Shown piece by piece: positions 1-4,797 of a DNA stretch of 6,350 nucleotides; positions within the stretch are counted from its first letter, which is position 1, and every line of letters starts with the position of its first letter. A program made the translations under genes and the position numbers. The stretch is from Pseudomonadota bacterium (lineage in GTDB: Bacteria > Desulfobacterota > Desulfobacteria > Desulfobacterales > ETH-SRB1), in NCBI GenBank assembly GCA_018897415.1, contig JAHIKR010000338.1, forward strand, positions 1 through 6,350, in the 5' to 3' direction. Under the pieces are notes generated by a model. It was not told the DNA's origin and made no database searches. It was given only the letters and a program-made list of their open reading frames with translations.

Positions 1-1
1 C

Positions 2-343
2 ACCAGCTCAACTCAAATGTATCAAATATTTTCTATCCTGAAAAAAAGAAACCTGTTTTTCATTGACAGCCTCACAACATCGGAAAGTCTCTGCAAACCA
101 TCCGCCCGCTTATTGCAGCTTCCTTTCGCTCAACGAGATGTATTTATTGATCATATTCAGGACCCTGATTTTATCAGAAAACAAATAAATCTGCTTATCC
201 GTATTGCCGACAAGCATGGTGAAGCAATTGGCATAGTACATCCACATATAATTACATATAACATTCTTCGCGAATTACTTCCTGAACTGCAAAAAAAAGT
301 TCAACTTGTCCCTGCATCACAGATCGTGCGTATTCCCTCATAG
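2..343 (+). CDS. Divergent polysaccharide deacetylase (YibQ/DUF610 family), C-terminal part only
   Basis: The gene runs off the left edge; the reading frame is open from base 2, so the ATG at 17 is internal. The visible 113 codons match the end of the divergent polysaccharide deacetylase family (PF04748). Seen in order: an 'ILKKRNLFFIDSLTT' segment, then 'RDVFIDHIQDP', a helix 'IRKQINLLIRIADKHG', the family's 'AIGIVHPH' strand with its histidine-proline pair, and a terminal 'VQLVPASQIV'. Members are usually exported, have an NodB-like barrel fold and are often found near peptidase and cell-division genes; the natural substrate is not firmly established. The catalytic metal-binding residues would lie upstream of the window. 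The gene ends just before a repeat tract, and its C-terminus appears complete for the family. Confidence 0.85.
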   Translation, partial: TSSTQMYQIFSILKKRNLFFIDSLTTSESLCKPSARLLQLPFAQRDVFIDHIQDPDFIRKQINLLIRIADKHGEAIGIVHPHIITYNILRELLPELQKKVQLVPASQIVRIPS

Positions 344-363
344 GCTAAATTCAGGGTTCAGTC

Positions 364-509
364 GGTCAGGAGGCAGAGGTCAGAAGTCAGAGGTCAGAAA
401 TCAGAGGTCAGAGGTCAGAGGTCAGAAGTCAGTGGCCAGTGTCAGTGGCCAGAGGTCAGGGATCGGGGGTCAGGGATCGGGGGTCAGAAGTCAGAAGTCG
501 GAGGCAGGC
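364..509. repeat. Degenerate tandem GGTCAGA / AGTCAGA repeats
   Basis: The tract is built from variants of a 7-bp unit (GGTCAGA, AGTCAGA, AATCAGA, then TGGCCAG-like variants). It includes two adjacent copies of a 14-bp unit, CAGGGATCGGGGGT (457-470 and 471-484). The unit length is not a multiple of three, so the forward frame reads as a pseudo-protein rich in S-E-V-R-G-Q-K with a 7-residue period; I do not regard this as coding. The tract begins about 20 bp after the deacetylase stop and ends about 10 bp before the ParB-like remnant. Similar repeats occur in intergenic DNA of some deltaproteobacteria, from recollection. Their function is unknown. Confidence 0.85.
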
Positions 510-518
510 CGAAACACT

Positions 519-641
519 GTGATCCTCCGGATGAACCGCCTTGGATGAACACAGGAAATGATCGCGAAGGTGGTGGGATTAAGCCGAAACAGGGCATCGG
601 AAATTGTCGAAAATACCAATTTTAGTGAAATCGACACCATA
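519..641 (+). pseudogene. Remnant of a ParB-domain/HTH family protein with an in-frame TGA
   Basis: Frame 3 reads 'VILRMNRLG', then TGA (546-548), then 'TQEMIAKVVGLSRNR' and 'ASEIVENTNFSEIDTI'. The second part has the shape of a helix-turn-helix: 'IAKVVGLSRNRASEIV'. ParB-N proteins in Desulfobacterota, as I recall them, carry a '(K/R)FRMNRLG-x-(T/P)Q-xxIA' linker leading into such an HTH. The TGA sits where one further residue, possibly tryptophan (TGG), would be expected. No ParB-N domain precedes the fragment; the repeat tract takes its place. After about 641 the similarity stops and the frame runs into sequence shared with the opposite-strand integrase remnant. I read it as a truncated, dead gene copy. 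The family call is from memory of conserved phrases and is moderately sure. Confidence 0.5.
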
Positions 642-823
642 TCAAAATTCAAACAATGCACACGAAGTTGTAAACATTCAAAAAGTCGAAGCCCACAGCC
701 ATAGAGAAGTTTCACAATAAGGTCATATGGAGGCGCAAGATATGTTAAAATGGTTTCGATCTCTTCACGTGATAAGACTACTGGGATATAACACTTTCTT
801 TTTGCCCTAACAACCCTGTTCCC
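638..823 (-). pseudogene. Fragment of an integron-integrase-like tyrosine recombinase
   Basis: On the minus strand, starting after a TGA at 824-826, the frame reads 'RAKRKCYIPVVLSREEIETI', 'LTYLAPPYDLIVK', 'LLYGCGLRLFECLQLRV' and 'HCLNFDM'. This matches the start of the catalytic domain of IntI/XerC recombinases, in particular the IntI-like pattern 'LPVVLTREEV...LLYGSGLRLMECLRLRVKDxDFD'. The arginine of 'GLRL' corresponds to the first catalytic arginine. The N-terminal SAM-like domain, the other catalytic arginine and histidines, and the nucleophilic tyrosine are all missing; similarity ends near 638, where the ParB-like remnant begins from the other side. No start codon with a ribosome-binding site is seen. 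The fragment cannot be an active recombinase. Confidence 0.7.
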
Positions 824-826
824 TCA

Positions 827-979
827 CTTATAATCACGCAAATAAAGCCGATTTGGACGGTAAAATACAAAACATAATCAAGATGCTGAATGAATAAATG
901 GAATGGTATTGGAGTAAACTTAATTATGAAAGCAGAGCGGTCTTTTTAGTACGATCGAGTTTTAGAACGGACTAAACTG
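827..979. other. Intergenic stretch without a recognised gene
   Basis: No convincing reading frame on either strand and no extension of the integrase remnant could be found. A weak hairpin can be drawn from TTAGT (946-950) and ACTAA (971-975), just downstream of the XRE stop. It has no U-run after it on either strand, so it does not qualify as an intrinsic terminator. Confidence 0.5.
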
Positions 980-1321
980 TTAATTATGCCCATCAAAGAT
1001 CAGCCGTGAAATTTTATATATCATTGCGATTTCATCTGGATTTTTGTCTTGAAGATAATTCAGCAGGTCAATGAGTTCAAGGCGGCATTTGGGCTCAAGA
1101 AATTTTCTGTTTGAGAAATTAAACAACTCACGAACTTCTATATCAAGGGCTTTGGCAAGGCGCTCAAGGACATCAAATGAGGGGCTCCTTATCCCGCGTT
1201 CTATGCGGCTTATAGTATCATTACTGACACCGACTCTCTCAGCAAACTGTGCCTGTGTGAGGTTAACCCTTCTCCTCAGTTCATAAACTCTTGCTCCCAA
1301 AAGCTTCTGTAACTTTGCCAT
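980..1321 (-). CDS. Small XRE-family HTH transcriptional regulator
   Basis: A 113-residue cytoplasmic DNA-binding protein. Residues 9-67 form a classical Cro/C1-type HTH: 'LGARVYELRRRVNLTQAQFA' leads into 'ERVGVSNDTISRIERG', then 'SPSFDVLERLAKALDI'. The recognition helix is around S33-E41. The tail (about 68-113) is predicted helical and ends in 'ISRLIFDGHN'; it may serve dimerisation and has no recognisable ligand domain. I choose the ATG at 1321 rather than the GTG at 1327, because the Shine-Dalgarno AAGGAG (minus strand, plus-strand 1327-1332) lies 5 nt before the ATG and overlaps the GTG. The gene is divergent from the CsgG-like gene. A perfect inverted repeat joins its first codons to its leader, which suggests autoregulation by operator or RNA structure. 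Its targets are unknown. Confidence 0.88.
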   Translation of the reverse strand: MAKLQKLLGARVYELRRRVNLTQAQFAERVGVSNDTISRIERGIRSPSFDVLERLAKALDIEVRELFNFSNRKFLEPKCRLELIDLLNYLQDKNPDEIAMIYKISRLIFDGHN

Positions 1322-1373
1322 ATCCACTCCTTATCCTTAATAATTTTTACATTTTTATGGGGCAAAGTTACAG
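1307..1373. promoter_or_regulatory. Perfect 13-bp inverted repeat spanning the XRE leader and start codon
   Basis: CTGTAACTTTGCC at 1307-1319 is the exact reverse complement of GGCAAAGTTACAG at 1361-1373, with 41 bp between them. The first arm encodes codons 1 (its G) to 5 of the XRE protein; the second lies in its 5' leader. In the XRE mRNA the arms would form a stem that captures the start of the coding region, with the Shine-Dalgarno in the loop. As DNA, the arms could be paired operator sites for the repressor. Which of these applies cannot be told from sequence. Confidence 0.6.
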
Positions 1374-1682
1374 GGACTAATAGTCTATCATTTTATATAC
1401 TTGACAAATCCACTTAGTTATAGTTAAAAAACTGATACTGAAAAAGCTATAGAAAAATCCTAAAGCCGTTGCGCATAAGTAGTAACAGCATGGATCTACT
1501 TTCGGAAAACCTATTAAAGGGGGGTGAGAAATGAAGGGGATTTAAACAAAAGGAATAACATGAAGAGCTTTGGCGTGGATGAAAAGTAATCACGATTGCT
1601 ACGGGCGGTTCCTATGCGTGTTTTTGCTGCGTCAAGGCGTTGGCATATATATATATTTCCAACACGGGTAGGAGGAAAGACG
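1374..1682. other. Divergent intergenic region between the XRE and CsgG-like genes
   Basis: About 310 bp without a recognised gene. It holds a perfect -35-like TTGACA at 1401-1406 on +, with only a weak -10 candidate (TTAAAA, 1424-1429) at 17 bp. An AT-rich near-palindrome, AGTT-AAAA-AACT, lies at about 1422-1433. Two micro-ORFs (1531-1545, 4 codons; 1560-1589, 9 codons) both begin ATGAAG and each has a purine-rich stretch upstream. The hairpin at 1639-1663 and the Shine-Dalgarno of the next gene close the region. I see no clear intrinsic terminator. Confidence 0.5.
1639..1675 (+). promoter_or_regulatory. AT-alternating hairpin next to a strong ribosome-binding site
   Basis: GTTGG (1639-1643) and CCAAC (1659-1663) enclose a run of alternating A and T that is itself self-complementary (1645-1656), giving a weak, extended stem. 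Six bases later comes AGGAGG (1670-1675), 7 nt before the ATG at 1683. This ribosome-binding site is what fixes the start of the CsgG-like gene. The hairpin could modulate ribosome access or mRNA stability; this is inference. Confidence 0.45.
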
Positions 1683-2699
1683 ATGAACAAGAATGTTTTC
1701 AACTCTCACAAAATATTTCTTTTGGTTGGCATGTTGTCCATGTGTGGTTGTGCAGCTACCACTAAGGTGATGGTTCCAGTTACAAGGCCGGCAGAAATTG
1801 ATTTACGCGGGATAGACAAAATTGCGATTGGTGAAATCCAAGGAAAGGGAGGAAGGGAGATAGAGGATTTGCTGACGACGAGACTATTCGAATCTGGTAA
1901 ATTTGAAGTCCTCGACAGGCAAAATCTTGAGAGATTGATGAAGGAACATCGTTTGAAATTCACTGGCATAATAGATAGCTCGACTGCTGTAAAACTTGGT
2001 AAAATGATAGGAGCAGCCACTTTAGTATTTGGTAATGTGCCGATGCATAAAGCTGACAATAAGGTTACTTATAGTGCTTGGAAGGACCGTGAGGGCGGGT
2101 CTCATCGCACCTATTACAATACTGTCACTGCAAAGGTGAAGGCCTCTTTTAAGGTTGTTGGCCTTCGCACAGGAAAGATCGTTGCTGCAAAAACGATATA
2201 TGAAACTGTTGAAAGACAGAACAAAACAAATGATGCTGTACCAGAAGCACCAGATGCGGATGAGGCTCTAAACGACGCTACCAATAAGGTAGTGGAACGA
2301 TTTATGAAGATGATATGCCCTTACCAAGATTATGTAGCAATTGAATTTGAGAGGAAAAAAGAGCTACCCGAGCTTGCTGAAGGTATTATATACGCCAGGA
2401 CAGGAGAATGGGATTTAGCAGAAAAAAAGTTCAAGCAGGCTGTAGACAAGATGCCCACTAGTCCGGAGGCTCACTATAATCTTGGGGTCGCCTATGAACA
2501 TCAATACAAGTTTAGAAAAGCAGAAGAGGCTCTGAGAGAGGCTATTCGTTTGAGCACAATACAGAGCAGTTCTGGTGGATTAGCTGGTTTTACCGAATCT
2601 TTAAAAAAGTCCTCAGAAAAATACTCTCGAGAAATTGAGAATGTGAAGAGACTAGAAAATGAATGGAAGAAACTTAATGAACAAGACCTCCTGAAGTAG
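1683..2699 (+). CDS. CsgG-like outer-membrane lipoprotein with TPR repeats
   Basis: A 338-residue lipoprotein. A basic N-terminus and hydrophobic segment (about 10-20) end in 'LSMCGC', with C23 (G at -1) as the likely lipidated residue and C21 as the alternative. Residues about 44-175 resemble the CsgG/FlgO-type domain: 'IDKIAIGEIQGKGGREIEDL', 'LFESGKFEVLDRQNLERLMK', 'AVKLGKMIGAATLVFGNV', then 'KVVGLRTGKIVAAKTI'. Residues about 230-292 hold two TPR units ('TGEWDLAEKKFKQAV', 'PEAHYNLGVAYEHQYKFRKA'). The charged tail (about 303-334) is a likely coiled coil. CsgG proper forms the curli secretion pore, but the transmembrane hairpins and curli partners are not evident here, so a scaffold or ring subunit is more plausible. 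A longer frame from 1596 exists, but only the ATG at 1683 has a Shine-Dalgarno and gives an intact signal. The FlgT-like gene follows 139 bp later. Confidence 0.8.
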   Translation: MNKNVFNSHKIFLLVGMLSMCGCAATTKVMVPVTRPAEIDLRGIDKIAIGEIQGKGGREIEDLLTTRLFESGKFEVLDRQNLERLMKEHRLKFTGIIDSSTAVKLGKMIGAATLVFGNVPMHKADNKVTYSAWKDREGGSHRTYYNTVTAKVKASFKVVGLRTGKIVAAKTIYETVERQNKTNDAVPEAPDADEALNDATNKVVERFMKMICPYQDYVAIEFERKKELPELAEGIIYARTGEWDLAEKKFKQAVDKMPTSPEAHYNLGVAYEHQYKFRKAEEALREAIRLSTIQSSSGGLAGFTESLKKSSEKYSREIENVKRLENEWKKLNEQDLLK

Positions 2700-2767
2700 A
2701 ATGAATGATATCGCCGCAAGCGGACGGGGTGTTAAAAATCATAACAAAAGAAGTCAGGCCCAAAAGA

Positions 2768-2806
2768 ATCCTTCTGGGGCGCAGTTTATTCCATCCTGAG
2801 AAGGAT
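2768..2806. repeat. Intergenic 8-bp inverted repeat between the CsgG-like and FlgT-like genes
   Basis: ATCCTTCT (2768-2775) and AGAAGGAT (2799-2806) can pair around a 23-nt loop. No U-run follows directly (the next bases are AACTTTCTATTTT), so termination is doubtful. It may be an mRNA processing or stability element between two probably co-transcribed genes, or it may be chance. Confidence 0.35.
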
Positions 2807-2838
2807 AACTTTCTATTTTGCTGACTTTAGGAGAATCG

Positions 2839-3981
2839 ATGAGAAAAGTACTATCTATCCTTTTGTTGTTCTTGATTTGCCTACCAACCTTTGGCCATTC
2901 ACAAGAAGTCATGGTTGTTAAGGCAAGGGGAATTGGGGACATTATAGATGGTCAAGAAGGAATGGCCAGGGATATTGCCGTTCAAGATGCCCTTCGTAAC
3001 GCAGTAGAACAAGCGCTGGGCACTTATATAAAATCCGAAACAGTTGTTCAAAACTATCAACTTATAAGTGATCAGATATTTTCTAAGACAGAAGGTTATA
3101 TCCAAAAGTATTACATTCAAGATGAAACAGCTACGAGAACCCTTTATAAAATCAAGATTGAAGCTTATGTGGCCTCTCATAAGCTTCAAAATGACTTGGC
3201 AGCTATTGGCCTTTTGATGTTGCAGAAGCACAAGCCCAGAGTGATGGTGGTTATTCCGGAACAACACCTTACCAGAAGGAAGGTGCCGGATCCTGCTGGG
3301 GAGACCGAAATAATAAAAAAATTGCTTGAGAAAGGATTCAAAGTTGTCGATCAGTCTCAGGTGAAAAAAATTCGTTATAATGACCAGGTGCGAGCAGCCC
3401 TTGCTGGTGACGATAAAACTGCTGCCAAAATCGGACTTCAATATGGTGCAGAGGTGATTATAGTTGGAGAAGCCTTCAGTGAATTTGCAACCAGCGGAGG
3501 GGTTCTGGGCAACATGATCTCATGTCGGGCAAGGGTTGAGGCAAGGGCTATCAGAACAGATACCGGCGAAATTGTTGCAGCAGATGGTAAACATGCGGCA
3601 GGAATAGATATTTCGGAAAATATAGCCGGCAAGAAGGCGCTTCAGAATGCAGGTGGTCAATTGGGCGATTATTTAATAACCCAGATATTGTCCACATGGC
3701 GAAGTGAAGTGGTGGATGCTACCACCGTTCAATTAATAATAATCGGGGTGGATTATCAGCAATTTGCAAAATTTAAGATGCTTTTGAAAGACAGCGTGAG
3801 GGGAGTCAAAGCCATTCACCAACGCTCATTTTCGGAAAAGAGGGGGGTTTTAGACATCGACTTCAAGGGAGACCCTCAGGCCCTTGCCGACGAACTTGCC
3901 TTAAAGGATTTCGGGAATTTTAAAGTAGCGATTACTAACTTTACTTCTAACCGCTTGGATCTTGAAGTGCTGAAAAAATAA
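2839..3981 (+). CDS. FlgT-like periplasmic/outer-membrane assembly protein
   Basis: A 380-residue exported protein, close in length to Vibrio FlgT, which forms the flagellar H-ring. Residues 1-21 are a signal peptide (basic 'MRKV', hydrophobic core, likely cut after 'FGHS'). Residues about 25-115 match the FlgT N-terminal domain: 'VKARGIGDI', then 'ARDIAVQDALRNAVEQALG' and 'GYIQKYYI'. The middle (about 135-285) has the 'RVMVVIPE' strand, 'LLEKGFKVVDQSQV', 'AAKIGLQYGAEVIIVGEA' and 'ARAIRTDTGEIVAADGKH', like the FlgT middle/TolB-N-type fold, which resembles the fold of CsgG-like domains. The last 90 residues include 'VLDIDFKGDPQALADEL', as in C-terminal domains of related assembly proteins. I prefer the ATG at 2839 over the TTG at 2818 because AGGAG lies 5 nt before it and the signal peptide then starts normally. 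No flagellar gene is nearby, so the partner is more likely the upstream lipoprotein. Confidence 0.8.
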   Translation: MRKVLSILLLFLICLPTFGHSQEVMVVKARGIGDIIDGQEGMARDIAVQDALRNAVEQALGTYIKSETVVQNYQLISDQIFSKTEGYIQKYYIQDETATRTLYKIKIEAYVASHKLQNDLAAIGLLMLQKHKPRVMVVIPEQHLTRRKVPDPAGETEIIKKLLEKGFKVVDQSQVKKIRYNDQVRAALAGDDKTAAKIGLQYGAEVIIVGEAFSEFATSGGVLGNMISCRARVEARAIRTDTGEIVAADGKHAAGIDISENIAGKKALQNAGGQLGDYLITQILSTWRSEVVDATTVQLIIIGVDYQQFAKFKMLLKDSVRGVKAIHQRSFSEKRGVLDIDFKGDPQALADELALKDFGNFKVAITNFTSNRLDLEVLKK

Positions 3982-4070
3982 AGATGCGGCATTTCACCCG
4001 ACACCACTTCACCCTCTTCTCGGCCACCAAAAGTGCATACATATAACATCGGTGGAATATCTTTCTGATC

Positions 4071-4253
4071 ATGAAGAACTGCGCCTCACGCAAGAACGGA
4101 GAACAGCGTATTTTACTTTCCCAGTTTTTATCAATACAGGAAGAAAAGATTTCAGGGTTAATCAAAGCCCTGCCCATTGTTGCCACATGGAAGAGTCCAG
4201 ATGGTCTTATTCTCTATGTGGCTATAGGAAAGGTTTTTAAAAACAAAGCATGA
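4071..4253 (+). pseudogene. Short LPP20-like fragment, probably degenerate
   Basis: A 60-codon frame whose second half, 'ISGLIKALPIVATWKSPDG' followed by 'LILYVAIGK', resembles the C-terminal part of LPP20-family lipoproteins ('G..IVDTWKDPDGTLYVLV.LDK' type). There is no signal sequence, no lipobox and no Shine-Dalgarno, and the first 30 residues are not recognisable. LPP20 proteins, including FlgP, commonly accompany FlgT- and CsgG/FlgO-like proteins, so a decayed third member of the module 90 bp after the FlgT-like gene makes sense. An alternative is a chance frame. The rest of the 3982-4321 gap shows only a short CCACC/GGTGG inverted pair (4024-4028, 4051-4055). Confidence 0.35.
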
Positions 4254-4321
4254 TAGTGTATAGAAACTCTCAAACTGGACATCCCGACACAAGGTGAGTC
4301 CCCAAAAAAGGAGGTAAGAAA

Positions 4322-4651
4322 ATGGCAAAAGGTTTAGGTATAGCGGCGTTGGTTGTTGCTATCATAGGTATCTTTGTTCCAGTTGTCACAATATATGTGA
4401 TTTGGCTGTCCTTGATTCTTGCAGCCATTGCTGGTTTACTTGGCGATAAGGTTTTTCCAATTGCTTCATTCTTCGCTAACTTGGTAAACATAGTGTTTCT
4501 TAGCCCTATGACATGGGCTGTCCTTGCCGGTGAAAATGTTGGTGGAGGCTCATTCTTTGCAATCTCTACCTTTATCTTGTTTATTGCCCCTATAGTAACG
4601 CTTGTAATTGGATCAATTAGGAATAAAAAGGTCTTATCACTGGTTGAATAA
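4322..4651 (+). CDS. Small hypothetical integral membrane protein
   Basis: A 109-residue, very hydrophobic protein that I do not recognise. Hydrophobic spans lie at about 5-23, 25-41, 45-69 and 78-99, separated by short turns; the only clear polar loops are 'GDK' (41-43) and 'GENVGGG' (70-76). The C-terminus 'RNKKVLSLVE' is basic and by the positive-inside rule probably cytoplasmic. The first and last spans are rich in G, A, I and V and resemble small glycine-rich membrane proteins of unknown role. The start is firm: AAGGAGGT (4308-4315) is a near-perfect Shine-Dalgarno 6 nt before the ATG. A long gap and a decayed fragment precede it, so it may have its own promoter. A strong hairpin lies about 40 bp after the stop. 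Confidence 0.8.
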   Translation: MAKGLGIAALVVAIIGIFVPVVTIYVIWLSLILAAIAGLLGDKVFPIASFFANLVNIVFLSPMTWAVLAGENVGGGSFFAISTFILFIAPIVTLVIGSIRNKKVLSLVE

Positions 4652-4691
4652 CACTTGCCGATCAATGTGCATCTTCAGAACTCGGTATAAT

Positions 4692-4742
4692 GCTTCAACA
4701 CTGACTGGGAAATGTCTGCCGGCCTTTCCCAGTCGGTTAAGC
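4692..4742. repeat. Strong hairpin with attC-like core ends
   Basis: GACTGGGAAA (4703-4712) pairs perfectly with TTTCCCAGTC (4725-4734) around a 12-nt loop. The outer ends also pair: GCTT-c-AAC (4692-4699) with GTTAAGC (4736-4742), leaving single unpaired bases on the left arm (c4696, a4700, t4702). GTTAAGC fits the integron core consensus GTTRRRY, and the left end is its inverse with one extra base. Unpaired bases on one arm are typical of folded attC sites. The element is short (51 bp), no second copy is visible in the window, and no U-run follows, so it is neither a proven attC nor a standard terminator. The hairpin itself is certain; the attC reading is tentative. Confidence 0.45.
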
Positions 4743-4743
4743 G

Positions 4744-4772
4744 CTGACATTAGGATCATAATATACTACTAT
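4744..4772 (+). promoter_or_regulatory. Candidate sigma70-type promoter of the Lcl_C lipoprotein gene
   Basis: CTGACA (4744-4749, five of six matches to TTGACA), a 17-bp spacer and TACTAT (4767-4772, four of six to TATAAT) in AT-rich DNA. Transcription would begin near 4779, leaving a leader of about 19 nt before the ATG at 4798. It begins 2 bp after the hairpin above. Confidence 0.5.
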
Positions 4773-4797
4773 AAATATACAAATGGAGAAAAATGAA

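Noticed and set aside
306..548. 80-codon frame through the repeat tract, rich in S, E, V, R, G, Q and K
   Set aside because: The periodicity comes from the 7-bp DNA repeat, not from protein selection. Only its last 10 codons look family-like, and they belong to the ParB-type remnant.
946..975. TTAGT/ACTAA hairpin as terminator of the XRE gene
   Set aside because: The stem is short with a mismatch, and no U-run follows it on either strand.
915..988. Imperfect direct repeat TAAACT-TAATTATG (915-928 and 973-988) as a target-site duplication
   Set aside because: The copies differ by a 2-bp indel, are only AT-rich words, and the 44 bp between them holds no element.
1596..1682. 29-codon upstream extension of the CsgG-like gene
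   Set aside because: The extension has no ribosome-binding site, would bury the lipoprotein signal and includes the AT-alternating hairpin. The ATG at 1683 has AGGAGG at 7 nt.
2899..3441. 180-codon minus-strand frame inside the FlgT-like gene
   Set aside because: It lies opposite a convincing coding sequence with signal peptide and domain matches, and its own translation shows no family features.
4052..4240. 62-codon frame overlapping the LPP20-like fragment
   Set aside because: The composition is odd (rich in C, H, R), there is no Shine-Dalgarno and no recognisable motif; the other frame carries the family-like text.
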